Assembly: GCA_036653595.1 (NCBI GenBank)
Contig: JAVVTQ010000015.1
Span: 1 to 33,214, forward strand
Direction of reading: 5' to 3'
Origin: JAVVTQ01 sp036653595
Lineage (GTDB): Bacteria > Bacillota > Clostridia > Oscillospirales > Ruminococcaceae
Length of the DNA: 33,214 nt
Below the pieces are notes generated by a model. It made no database searches, was not told the origin of the DNA, and worked only from the letters and a program-made list of their open reading frames with translations. Positions 6,277 through 16,113 of the stretch are shown piece by piece. Both the position numbers and the translations under genes were made by a program. The first letter of the stretch is position 1. The number at the start of each line of letters is the position of its first letter.

Positions 6277-9200
6277 ATGGCTTTGTTAAAAACCGTTTTG
6301 GTTGTTGACGACAGCCCCGTCAACAGAAAGATACTCTCGAAAATACTTTCGGAAGAATATTTGGTTGAGGAAGCAGAAGACGGACAGGCAGCGCTCGCTC
6401 TGCTGAGTGAGCACTCCGACAAAATTGCAGCCGTGATGCTTGACCTTGTCATGCCCGTCATGGATGGTTTTTCGTTTCTGGAAGCGATTAAAGGCGAGGA
6501 GTACTGCGGAAACCTGCCGGTTATCGTGACGACCAACAACGGAGACGATGAAAACGAAATGAGAGCGCTCGCGCTCGGGGCATGGGATTTTGTCTCTAAG
6601 CCATATCACCCGCAAATTATCCGATTCAGAGTCAAAAATGCAATTGACAGAAGCCAGCTCTCAGCGTTAAAGCAGCTTAAATATCTGTCCGAATACGATT
6701 CTTTGACCGGAATTTACAACAAGACAAAGTTTTTTGAAACGACCCGCGAAATGATAGATGCGGGCCGTGCGGAAAGCTTTGTCTTTTTTCGATTCGACGT
6801 CGATCGCTTTCACCTCATCAATTCCTTTTTTGGCACAGCCGAAGGTGACAGGCTGTTGATTTACATCGCAAATCACATCGCAGGCGACGCGAAGAGCTTT
6901 AAAAAGTCGACATATGGAAGAATCGAGTCTGACGTCTTTGTGTTTTGCATGCCATACGATAAAAAATCGACAAAGTACATGATTGAGCGCTCTCGCAAAA
7001 TGCTTGAAAAATATAACCCAAATTATGACATTGTCCCATCCGTGGGCGTCTATGTCATAGATGACAATAAAATACCTATTGAGGAGATGTACAACAGGGC
7101 GACGCTTGCGGCAAAAACCTGCAAGGGCAACTATTTGGCCTATTACGCCTATTACAGCGTTGGAATGAGCGCACAGCTGACCAAAGAGCAGGAAATAACA
7201 AACGACATGACCTTGGCATTGGAGAACGGGCAATTTGAAATATACTTGCAGCCGCAGTACAGCCTACGCACAAATCAGCCATGCGGGGCAGAGGCTCTGA
7301 CAAGATGGCAGCACCCGCAAAAGGGAATGCTTCTGCCGAGAGATTTTATACCTGTATTTGAGTGCAACGGCTTTATCTGCAAGCTGGACTATTATGTGTG
7401 GGAGCAGACATGTCGCCGTCTCCACTCGTGGAAGCTGCAAGGCATAAAGCCATATCCGATTTCGGTCAATGTGTCGCGCGTCAACATATATAACCCGCAG
7501 TTGGTAAAAATGCTGTTGGAGCTGGTGGAGAGGTATCAGATAGAGCCGCAATTACTGAGTCTGGAGCTTACGGAAAGCGCCTATATCGACAACCCGGCAG
7601 CGATGAAAAAAGCAATGGCGAGGCTGCGCGCCAAGGGCTTTACAATCATGATGGACGACTTCGGGAGCGGCTATTCCTCGCTGTGTCTTTTAAAGGATAT
7701 AGAGATAGACATCTTAAAAATCGACATGAGATTTTTGTCAAAATCCGAAATTCCCGGGCGAGGCGAGAATATTATCGCCTCGGTAATACGAATGGCAAAG
7801 CAGCTTGACATTGAGGTGATTGCGGAGGGTGCCGAAACTGCCGCGCAGGTTGAATTTCTCAGAAGCGTCGGCTGCGACTATGTGCAGGGCTTTTATTTCG
7901 CGCGCCCGATGAGGGTTGAAGAGTACGAGAAGCTGTGTAAAACTACCGCCTTTGATGAGTCTTCTGCTTTAAAAACTCAGCACAACAATTACCGGTATGA
8001 CAAGTTGTTTTCGGACAACGAAGAGATAGGTCGGCTATTCGGAAATGTTTTGCAGGCTGCGGCAATTTATGAATTTGCAAATGACCGCATAGAGATAATC
8101 CGTGTCAACGAAGCTTATTATGCACTTCTCGGGCACAAGGATATAATTGCAAATAAGTCTGATTTGCTGAGTCTGCTGGACGAAGACAGCCGCACTTCAT
8201 TTCTAAACGCATTTCGAAAATGCGCAAGGACAGGTGAAATAGCGGAATGCGAATATATGCGCTATAGGACGGATAAAAGGCCGCTTTGGATTCACACGAA
8301 GCTTCGCTTTGTCGCATTGATCGGGGAAAAGTATATTTTCACCGGGGAGCTTACTGACATCACCATGCGCAAGGAGCAAGACACAGAGCTTCAAAAATAC
8401 AAGACTGTGCGGTTGTCGGGCAGCCGCAAGGTGCACACGGTGCTCATCATAGACGATGTCTCGGTCAACCGCAAGATATTGATGAAGATACTAAATGACA
8501 AGTTTCTTTTTGCAGAGGCGAAAAACGGCGAAGAGGCTATTAGAATTCTACAAGAAGACCCGACCCGAATTGATTTGATTTTGCTCGACATAAACATGCC
8601 GATAATGGATGGCAAGGTGTTTTTGCAATACAAACAAAAAACCCCATCGATTATGGCTATTCCGGTCATCATGATAACCGCGGACGACAGTGCCCAGCAG
8701 CAGATCAGTTCCTTTTCGCTCGGCGCCGACGACTACATTGTAAAGCCCTTTATCCCGGAGGTGGTAACCCGCCGCGTCAGCAACGTGCTGGAGGCCAGTC
8801 ACCGCTTTAGAAAAATGGTTAGGGAATACAACACCATGGCCGAGCAGGCAAAGACCGATTCCATGACGGGGCTATTCAACCGCGCGAGCGTGGAGAGGAT
8901 GATTGCACAGTATTTTGAGAGCTCAGGCGACACATGTGCGATGGTTATGCTGGACATAGATTATTTTAAGAAAATCAACGATTTAAACGGACACGATTAC
9001 GGCGACAAGGTAATTTGCGCAGTGGCGGGAATGCTTCGCCAGTTATTTAGAAAAGATGACGCCATCGCACGAATGGGCGGCGATGAATTTGCTGTATTTA
9101 TTAGGGATATGCCCGATATGCGTTCAATTGAGAATAAAGCACAAAAGCTATGCGCGAGCATATCGGCGATTGAGATAGACGGTAAATGTGCGGAGATTAC

Positions 9201-9744
9201 CTGCTCTATCGGCATCGCGGGCTCGTCAGCCAAGACAAATTCATTCGAGACGCTTTATCGGAATGCGGACAAGGCACTTTACAGCGCAAAATGTCACGGA
9301 CGAAATGCGGTGTCGGTCTATGGGGAAGAAATGGCGGACACAAAAATTGCAAAATGGATAAACGATGCAGAGAGCATATATGGCGAAATCAACGATATCA
9401 TCTACGCCTGCGACAGAGATTCCTATGTGCTGCTTTATGCAAATGACAGCTTTTTCAAGTTTGCAAATATCACAAAGGAAGCGTGCAGAGGGAAAAAATG
9501 CTATGAGGTTTTGATGCACAAAACCGCACCCTGTGAGTTTTGCACTATGTCGAAAATGGCCGAGGACAGGGTCTACACAAGACTGTTTAAAATGCCCCAA
9601 ACATCGCACGTTTTTTTAATGCGCGGGAAAAATATCAGATGCGACGGAGCGATTGCCCATTTGGAACTGGCCGTTGACGTGTCGAACATAGATAATATGG
9701 AGCTTTATACAGAGGAGATGAAGGGGTATGAGGAAAAGCGGTGA
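6277..9744 (+). CDS. Double response regulator with GGDEF, EAL, PAS and second GGDEF domains (cyclic-di-GMP turnover)
   Basis: A 1155-residue soluble protein with no membrane helix. REC1 spans residues 5-125 (acidic D11/D12, phosphoacceptor D56, K108). GGDEF-1 (about 136-292) is degenerate, with ESDVF at 217-221 in place of GGDEF. The EAL domain (about 306-553) looks catalytic: EAL at 339-341, DDFG at 460-463, LKID at 480-483, EGAE at 517-520 and QGFYFARPM. A PAS-like domain lies at about 590-700. REC2 is at 720-840 (D726/D727, D771, K823). GGDEF-2 (about 855-1015) keeps GGDEF at 934-938 and the inhibitory I-site RKDD at 925-928. A C-terminal PAS-like domain (about 1035-1140) has Cys 1070, 1075, 1086 and 1089. 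It should both make and degrade c-di-GMP under control of two receivers. The start has GGAGG 5 bases upstream. The 3' end overlaps the next gene by 17 bases. Confidence 0.93.
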   Translation: MALLKTVLVVDDSPVNRKILSKILSEEYLVEEAEDGQAALALLSEHSDKIAAVMLDLVMPVMDGFSFLEAIKGEEYCGNLPVIVTTNNGDDENEMRALALGAWDFVSKPYHPQIIRFRVKNAIDRSQLSALKQLKYLSEYDSLTGIYNKTKFFETTREMIDAGRAESFVFFRFDVDRFHLINSFFGTAEGDRLLIYIANHIAGDAKSFKKSTYGRIESDVFVFCMPYDKKSTKYMIERSRKMLEKYNPNYDIVPSVGVYVIDDNKIPIEEMYNRATLAAKTCKGNYLAYYAYYSVGMSAQLTKEQEITNDMTLALENGQFEIYLQPQYSLRTNQPCGAEALTRWQHPQKGMLLPRDFIPVFECNGFICKLDYYVWEQTCRRLHSWKLQGIKPYPISVNVSRVNIYNPQLVKMLLELVERYQIEPQLLSLELTESAYIDNPAAMKKAMARLRAKGFTIMMDDFGSGYSSLCLLKDIEIDILKIDMRFLSKSEIPGRGENIIASVIRMAKQLDIEVIAEGAETAAQVEFLRSVGCDYVQGFYFARPMRVEEYEKLCKTTAFDESSALKTQHNNYRYDKLFSDNEEIGRLFGNVLQAAAIYEFANDRIEIIRVNEAYYALLGHKDIIANKSDLLSLLDEDSRTSFLNAFRKCARTGEIAECEYMRYRTDKRPLWIHTKLRFVALIGEKYIFTGELTDITMRKEQDTELQKYKTVRLSGSRKVHTVLIIDDVSVNRKILMKILNDKFLFAEAKNGEEAIRILQEDPTRIDLILLDINMPIMDGKVFLQYKQKTPSIMAIPVIMITADDSAQQQISSFSLGADDYIVKPFIPEVVTRRVSNVLEASHRFRKMVREYNTMAEQAKTDSMTGLFNRASVERMIAQYFESSGDTCAMVMLDIDYFKKINDLNGHDYGDKVICAVAGMLRQLFRKDDAIARMGGDEFAVFIRDMPDMRSIENKAQKLCASISAIEIDGKCAEITCSIGIAGSSAKTNSFETLYRNADKALYSAKCHGRNAVSVYGEEMADTKIAKWINDAESIYGEINDIIYACDRDSYVLLYANDSFFKFANITKEACRGKKCYEVLMHKTAPCEFCTMSKMAEDRVYTRLFKMPQTSHVFLMRGKNIRCDGAIAHLELAVDVSNIDNMELYTEEMKGYEEKR

Positions 9745-12700
9745 CGGAGGCATAAAAGCGCCGTGCAGTCAGGCGATATCGGATGATGTGGCAAAGCTGA
9801 TATTCAAAACATGCAAAATTCAATACTGGACGTATTATCCTCAAAGCAACAAAGCGGTGACAGGCCTAAACGCCATGGCAGAGCTGGGAAATACAAAGGA
9901 ATGGGACGATTTCCCAAAGTCCATGATCGACAGAGGGCTTATTCTCAAAAACAGCGTGGCCTCGTGGCAAAAAATGCACGACCTTATTCGCAGTGGACAG
10001 CCTGAAGTCTCGAGTGAAATACTGGTGCTGGAGCAGGGAACTCCCATATGGAAAAAAGTGTGGTACCACACCAGCTTTGATGAAAACGGCAAGGCGGTGA
10101 GCGCCTTGGGAATCGCAGAAAACATCAGCGCCTACAAGAATATGGCGGATAACTATGCAAAATCGGCAAAGCAGTGCGGGGTTACTCTATGGACGTTTGA
10201 CCTCGCTGACAGAACCATCTATGACCTCAGCAATGCCACGCACATCAAGATATTCGATGAAATGACCACGATTCACGAAGTGCCGGAAATTTTCGCAAAG
10301 CCGGGAAGCGCACTCTGTCCGGAGGATGTGCCGGCACTATATGAAATGTACCGCAAAGTTTATGCCGGTGAGAAAACGGCCACAAGCGTCGGGCGCTGGA
10401 GAAATGACAGCCAGAGCATCTGGTGGTGGTATGAAATCTCATATACAACGCTGTTCGATGATGAGGGAATGCCCGTCAAAGCACTCGGCACAGCTATTGA
10501 CATAACAGAGAGGGTGCGGCTCGAGGAACGATATAACGAGGAGATTGAGTGGCGAAAGGTTCACAATAAGGATGTGATAGGCTCCTTTAAAATGAACCTG
10601 ACGCAGAACACCTGCATGGACGGACAGAGTGACTTCGATGTCATAATGGACTTTCAAGGCAACGGCACGGCCGACGATTTTTTCTTGCGCGAATACCGCG
10701 TCCACAAGGACTTGGAGGAGTTGGCGGAGTATAAGAAAATTTTCAACAGGAAAAGCCTGCTTAAGAGTTTTCAATCGGGAAAGACAAGAGTTGTACAGGA
10801 ATCCTGTGTTATTTTGGAAGAAAACAAAGCGCTTTGGATTCAAATTGAACTTGACATGTTCTTGAACCCGAAAAGCGGGGACGTGGAGGCGTATATTTAC
10901 GCCATTGACATAGATCAAAAAAAGACGGCGCGGGCGCTTGTGGACACGGTGGTCAACATGGATTATGACTATCTGGCACTGCTGGACGCAGCCTCAGACG
11001 ATTATGTGATTTTTGCAAAGACAGAAGCAAACACGGCAATTCCACCATTTCATACAAGCAATTACGAAAAGGAAGTCGCGCAGTATGCGCAAAAGTACTT
11101 GGCGCAAGAGGACATCGAGAAGAACATCAGGGACATGTCATATAAAAATCTCTTTGAGCAGCTGGAAAAGCAGAATGTCTTTACTACATATTGCAGCGTC
11201 AGAGAGGCCAACGGAAGCTACAGCCGAAAAAAGCTGAAGTTTTCATATCTGGACAAGCAGCAAAAAAGAATTATCATAGCGCGCAGCGACATCACTGACA
11301 TCTACAATGAAGAGCAACATAAGAATGAGGCGCTCAAGGACGCGCTTCTGGCTGCACAGCAGGCAAACAGCGCCAAATCGGAATTTCTCTCGAGGATGAG
11401 CCACGAAATAAGAACACCGATGAACAGCATAATAGGCATGTCAACCTTGGCGGCGAACTGCATAAACGATCCGAAGCAGGTGGCAGAGTATTTGTCAAAG
11501 GTCGGCATTTCCGCGCGCTTTCTTCTTTCGCTCATCAACGATATTCTGGACATGTCGAGAATAGAGAGCGGCAAAGCCCTTATCCGCAGCAACAAAATCC
11601 CCTTTGAGGAATTCATCAATGGAATAAACGCCATCTGTCACGCTCAGGCGCAGCAAAAGGGAATTGAATATGACGCGGTGCTGACAAGCTTTACCGAGGA
11701 CTACTATATAGGCGACGCGATGAAGCTGCAGCAGGTACTCGTCAACATCATCTCCAATGCCATCAAGTTTACGCCGCAAGGAGGCAGAGTGCAGTTCATC
11801 GTTCATCAGGAAAAGATAAGCCATGACGAGGCTGTCATGAAATTTACCGTCAACGACACCGGTGTGGGAATCAGCGAGAGCTTTATGCCGCACCTGTTTG
11901 AGCCTTTTGAACAGGCTTACACCGGCGAGACGGCTCAATTTGGCGGAACGGGTCTGGGACTGGCCATCTGCAAAAACCTTATAGACCTTATGGGCGGGAA
12001 AATCTACGTCAACAGCATTGAGGACGTGGGAAGTGAATTTGTCGTGGAGGTCAAGCTCGGAATTTCCGAGGAAGTCAAGGCGGCTACAAGGTTAAACGCA
12101 AATATGCACTTTGAAAATCTCAAGGCACTCATTGTCGACGACGACATTATAATCTGCCAGCATACAAGACAGGTGCTGGTTGATATGAGCTTGCAGGCGG
12201 AATATGTCGTCTCAGGAGAAAGAGCTGTGGAAGCGGTGCGCGAGAGATGGGAGAGAAATGAGAGCTTCGACATAATTCTCGTGGATTGGAAGATGCCGGA
12301 CATGGACGGCATTGAGACAACCAGGGAAATACGCAGAATAGTGGGGCCCGATGTCACGATTATTATAATGACAGCTTACGACTGGGCCTCGATTGAGCTT
12401 GAGGCAAAGCAGGCGGGTGTCAACATGCTTATTTCAAAGCCGCTGTTCAAGTCATCGCTAAGCTCTGCATTTGAAAAAATATACAGCATCAGAAAGCAGG
12501 GCAAAGCAGCCGGAGCTTTGCCGGAATATGATTTTTCAGGCAAACGTGTTTTGCTTGTCGAGGATCACATCCTCAATATTGAGGTTGCAAAGAAGCTTCT
12601 CGGTGCAAAGCACCTCGAGGTGGAGGTTGCCGAAAATGGGCTTCAGGCAATCGAAAACTTTGCGCAAAAAGATGATTACTATTATGATGCAATTCTGATG

Positions 12701-12931
12701 GATATCAGAATGCCGGTGATGGACGGACTGATGGCGGCAAAATCCATACGCCTGCTGCGAAAGAAAGACGCAAATACTATTCCCATAATCGCAATGACGG
12801 CAAATGCATTTGAGGAGGATATCGAAAAAACAAAAGCAGCGGGCATGAACGCGCATCTCGCAAAGCCGATTGAGCCGGATGTTTTGTACAAGACGATGCA
12901 GCATTATCTTTTCGGGGAGGCGGACAAATGA
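9728..12931 (+). CDS. Soluble hybrid histidine kinase with PAS sensors and two receiver domains
   Basis: A 1067-residue cytoplasmic hybrid kinase. Two PAS-like domains (about 20-140 and 145-265, each ending in a 'G.A.(D/N)I(T/S)' motif) are followed by two less typical domains (about 270-400 and 405-525). A short coiled stretch leads to HisKA, with the H-box SRMSHEIRTPMNSIIGM (H559). HATPase_c has the N-box (N673, N677), G1 DTGVG (710-714) and G2 FGGTGLG (738-744). REC1 has acidic D804-D806, phosphoacceptor D853 and K904. REC2 has E945/D946, D992 and K1046. GAGGAG precedes the ATG, which lies inside the end of the c-di-GMP gene. The stop overlaps the next kinase start (ATGA). It lacks its own HPt domain, so the HPt protein encoded at 16097 is the likely shuttle. 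The signal is unknown; lack of membrane helices points to an intracellular cue. Confidence 0.93.
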   Translation: MRKSGDGGIKAPCSQAISDDVAKLIFKTCKIQYWTYYPQSNKAVTGLNAMAELGNTKEWDDFPKSMIDRGLILKNSVASWQKMHDLIRSGQPEVSSEILVLEQGTPIWKKVWYHTSFDENGKAVSALGIAENISAYKNMADNYAKSAKQCGVTLWTFDLADRTIYDLSNATHIKIFDEMTTIHEVPEIFAKPGSALCPEDVPALYEMYRKVYAGEKTATSVGRWRNDSQSIWWWYEISYTTLFDDEGMPVKALGTAIDITERVRLEERYNEEIEWRKVHNKDVIGSFKMNLTQNTCMDGQSDFDVIMDFQGNGTADDFFLREYRVHKDLEELAEYKKIFNRKSLLKSFQSGKTRVVQESCVILEENKALWIQIELDMFLNPKSGDVEAYIYAIDIDQKKTARALVDTVVNMDYDYLALLDAASDDYVIFAKTEANTAIPPFHTSNYEKEVAQYAQKYLAQEDIEKNIRDMSYKNLFEQLEKQNVFTTYCSVREANGSYSRKKLKFSYLDKQQKRIIIARSDITDIYNEEQHKNEALKDALLAAQQANSAKSEFLSRMSHEIRTPMNSIIGMSTLAANCINDPKQVAEYLSKVGISARFLLSLINDILDMSRIESGKALIRSNKIPFEEFINGINAICHAQAQQKGIEYDAVLTSFTEDYYIGDAMKLQQVLVNIISNAIKFTPQGGRVQFIVHQEKISHDEAVMKFTVNDTGVGISESFMPHLFEPFEQAYTGETAQFGGTGLGLAICKNLIDLMGGKIYVNSIEDVGSEFVVEVKLGISEEVKAATRLNANMHFENLKALIVDDDIIICQHTRQVLVDMSLQAEYVVSGERAVEAVRERWERNESFDIILVDWKMPDMDGIETTREIRRIVGPDVTIIIMTAYDWASIELEAKQAGVNMLISKPLFKSSLSSAFEKIYSIRKQGKAAGALPEYDFSGKRVLLVEDHILNIEVAKKLLGAKHLEVEVAENGLQAIENFAQKDDYYYDAILMDIRMPVMDGLMAAKSIRLLRKKDANTIPIIAMTANAFEEDIEKTKAAGMNAHLAKPIEPDVLYKTMQHYLFGEADK

Positions 12932-15900
12932 AAAAGCTTGAAGAGCTTAAGGCGGACATGATAAGCTTGTCTCTTCCAATAGGACTGGCCATAGTCAAGG
13001 CTGATTCGGAGCTGACAATTCTTTTTGCAAACGATATGTTCATCTCACTGCTGGGGTATGAGAGCCTAGACGAGCTTGTTGCGGCGTGCAAAGGCTCCGC
13101 TTGGAACTTTGTATATTCATGCGACCGCGACAGGCTCAAAAAAATCGCAGCGGGGCGAAACGGAAGCGTGGACGCTTATGGAATAGATTACCGCGCTCAG
13201 AAAAAGGACGGCAGCCTTGTTTGGATAAGTCAGAATTCTAGGCACACTCTCGATGAGAACAAAGAGGAGATAATATTTGCTTACTATACGGATATCACCG
13301 CTCAAAAGCGCATGGAGGAGACAATCCGCGCGGGTGCGGAAAAGTATGAAACCTTGGTCAATTCTGTTCCCGGCGGCGTTGGAATGTATAGGCTGGACGA
13401 GGGCTTTACACCGATATTTTTGAGTGAGCGAGTTTATGAGCTTTGCGGTATGACAAAGGAAGAATACTGCGAGGCAACACGCGTCTCCACGCTGGACGTG
13501 TTCCATCCGGACGACAGGCAAGGTCTGATTGGCACTCTGCAAGCAGCGATGAAAGATAAGCGAAAATTCGAATATACACACCGAGTTCTCCAAAAAGACG
13601 GCAGCTATCGGTGGATGCTGGTTTCCGGTCAGGTGATGGATTGGCAGGGGGGGACGCCTGTTTTATATACGGTATTTACCGATGTGCATGAACAAAAGAA
13701 AGCGGAGCAGGCGCTTTTTGAAAGCGAAGCTCGTTATGCCGCCGCGGTCAAAGCGGCGAATATCAACATTTGGGAATACACTTATGCAGAAGACACCATG
13801 ACCATCATCTCCAATTCGCCTAGGATCAAACCGGAAAGCAAAAAAATCCGTGACTTTCTACATGCGGTCATCGCAGAGGGACATATACGTGACGACAGCG
13901 CGCCGCTGCTGATTGACATGATAGAGAAGCTTAAAAACGGGGCCAAAGAGACTTCGACAGACATCTGGATTCGCGAGTGCCGCGAGGATGAGTTTTGGTG
14001 CGAGCGCGTCATTTACACAAATGTATTTGACGATGACGGCAAGCCGGTCAGAGCCTACTGTGTGGGACGTGATGTGACAAAGGAAAAGGAAGCCGAAAAA
14101 CGCTATAGCGACGAGCTTTCCTATCGAAAGGCCATGCAGATGTCCACGATGGCGTCCATCAATATAAATCTGACACGCAATACCGTGCTCGACTACAAGA
14201 GCAACTTTGATGAGATTAAAGCTCACATGAACGAGGCAAAAACGGCGCAGGACTATTTTGATATATTGTGTACCGAGCTCACAACAAGCCTCATGCGCAA
14301 GCAATGCAAGGCGGTCCTTAACCGAAATGCGCTTCTCAGACGCTTTGCGGGAGGGGAAACCTCTTTGTCGCTGGAGCTTACGCGAAAGATAGAAGGGCAC
14401 ACGTACTGGACGATTGTCACGGCTCATATGATGAAAAGACCCGATGATCAGGAAGTTGTCGCATTTCTGTACTCAACCAATGTCACAAACGAGCGCATAA
14501 TGCAAAACATCATGAAGGCCATTGTAAAAACAGACTATGATTTTCTGGTGGTGGTGGATGCCGAGAAGAATTCCGCATCCCGATACAGCGATAACGACGA
14601 AACCTACAGCTATGCCCATGAAAGCGAGAACTTTGAGAAAGAGACGCGAGATTACGTTCGAAGATTTGTCTTCAAAGAGGATGCCTCATATGTCTGCAAC
14701 GAAATTTCCATCAAGAACATAATAGAGCAGCTCGACAAGCATAAAACCTACAGCATCTTTTATCGGATGCTGAGCAAAGACGGCGAAATGCTGCACAAGC
14801 AGCTGCGGTTCAACTACATAAACAGCGAATTAAAGGTATTTCTCATGACGAGGACCGACATCACCGCGGCAGTTGAGGAGCAGGAAAAAAAGAACAGTGA
14901 GCTTGTCACGGCGGTTGAGATGGCAGAGCGCGCCAATGCTGCAAAATCTGAATTTCTCTCGCGTATCAGCCACGAAATCAGAACGCCGATGAATGCCATC
15001 ATGGGAATGAACCAGTTGGCGGCGCAACACGTGGATGACAATGCATTTGTTTTGGACTGCATCAAAAAATCGCAGTACTCCTCAAAGTACCTGTTGTCAC
15101 TGCTGGGCGACGTGCTGGATATGTCGAAAATTGAAAGCGGAAAGGTGACGCTCATAAAGGAGGTTATCAACTGCGGCCGTTTTATGGACTCGGTCAACAC
15201 AATAATAGACGTCAAGGCGAAGGAAAAGGGCGTTAGATACGTTGTGACAGAGGTTGAAGGGACGAGAAGCAACTACGTCGGAGACGGCGTGAGGCTACAG
15301 CAGATATTGATAAATATTCTATCAAATGCCGTCAAGTTTACGCCGAGCGGCGGGACGGTCAGCCTCAATATCTCAAAGCTCTCTGAAAATGGGAAAATCG
15401 CTATGCTGTGCTTTAAAATCAGCGATACCGGCATCGGAATCGGCAGGGAATTCCTGCCTGACATTTTCGAGCCGTTTTCACAAGAGCACAACGGCACGTA
15501 CTCGGGCTATGGCGGGAGCGGCCTGGGACTGGCAATATCAAAGAATCTGGCACAGCTCATGGGCGGGGATATATCTGTAAGGAGCACTATAGGCACAGGC
15601 ACAACCTTTATGGTGAATATCCCGCTGGAAATTGTTGCAGAACCAGGCGCCGAACAATCCAAAAGCAAGGGTGAAGAGCTGCGCAAAGACTGTGATTTTA
15701 TCGGAAAGAAAATTTTGCTTATCGAGGATCATCAGCTCAATGTCATAGTCGCCAAAAATCTCTTGGAGTTCAAAAATGCAGAGGTGGACGTGGCGGTGAA
15801 CGGCAAAATCGGACTTGATATGTTTGCAGAGGCCCCGGAGCACACGTATGACGCAGTGCTTATGGATATAAGAATGCCGGTGATGGACGGCTTGCAGGCA

Positions 15901-16113
15901 GCAGAAGGAATCAGAAAGCTCAGCAGCGAGTGGGCAAAAAGGGTGCCGATTGTAGCGATGTCGGCCAATGCATTTGAAGGTGATGTGGAAAAATCAAAGC
16001 GTTTTGGAATGAACGCACACCTCGCAAAGCCCATTGATGCGGAGCTGCTTTATAAAACGCTATGCGAGCTGATGCCAAGGGAGGGTGAGAATACACATGG
16101 AGACAATGCTTGA
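12928..16113 (+). CDS. Soluble hybrid histidine kinase, paralogue of the preceding one, with one receiver
   Basis: A 1061-residue cytoplasmic hybrid kinase whose start overlaps the previous stop by ATGA. PAS-like domains lie at about 10-130 (ends YYTDITAQKRMEE), 140-260 (HPDD...KDGSYRWM...TDVHEQKKAE, a PAS_3 type) and 265-390. Two further domains (about 395-520 and 525-645) match those of the first kinase in order and in scattered residues. HisKA carries H682 in SRISHEIRTPMNAIMGM. HATPase_c has N795/N800, DTGIG at 833-837 and YGGSGLG at 861-867. The single C-terminal REC has E933/D934, D980 and K1034. It has one receiver fewer than its paralogue. The pair probably arose by duplication, and both may feed the same HPt protein and the REC domains of the c-di-GMP enzyme. 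Confidence 0.93.
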   Translation: MKKLEELKADMISLSLPIGLAIVKADSELTILFANDMFISLLGYESLDELVAACKGSAWNFVYSCDRDRLKKIAAGRNGSVDAYGIDYRAQKKDGSLVWISQNSRHTLDENKEEIIFAYYTDITAQKRMEETIRAGAEKYETLVNSVPGGVGMYRLDEGFTPIFLSERVYELCGMTKEEYCEATRVSTLDVFHPDDRQGLIGTLQAAMKDKRKFEYTHRVLQKDGSYRWMLVSGQVMDWQGGTPVLYTVFTDVHEQKKAEQALFESEARYAAAVKAANINIWEYTYAEDTMTIISNSPRIKPESKKIRDFLHAVIAEGHIRDDSAPLLIDMIEKLKNGAKETSTDIWIRECREDEFWCERVIYTNVFDDDGKPVRAYCVGRDVTKEKEAEKRYSDELSYRKAMQMSTMASININLTRNTVLDYKSNFDEIKAHMNEAKTAQDYFDILCTELTTSLMRKQCKAVLNRNALLRRFAGGETSLSLELTRKIEGHTYWTIVTAHMMKRPDDQEVVAFLYSTNVTNERIMQNIMKAIVKTDYDFLVVVDAEKNSASRYSDNDETYSYAHESENFEKETRDYVRRFVFKEDASYVCNEISIKNIIEQLDKHKTYSIFYRMLSKDGEMLHKQLRFNYINSELKVFLMTRTDITAAVEEQEKKNSELVTAVEMAERANAAKSEFLSRISHEIRTPMNAIMGMNQLAAQHVDDNAFVLDCIKKSQYSSKYLLSLLGDVLDMSKIESGKVTLIKEVINCGRFMDSVNTIIDVKAKEKGVRYVVTEVEGTRSNYVGDGVRLQQILINILSNAVKFTPSGGTVSLNISKLSENGKIAMLCFKISDTGIGIGREFLPDIFEPFSQEHNGTYSGYGGSGLGLAISKNLAQLMGGDISVRSTIGTGTTFMVNIPLEIVAEPGAEQSKSKGEELRKDCDFIGKKILLIEDHQLNVIVAKNLLEFKNAEVDVAVNGKIGLDMFAEAPEHTYDAVLMDIRMPVMDGLQAAEGIRKLSSEWAKRVPIVAMSANAFEGDVEKSKRFGMNAHLAKPIDAELLYKTLCELMPREGENTHGDNA

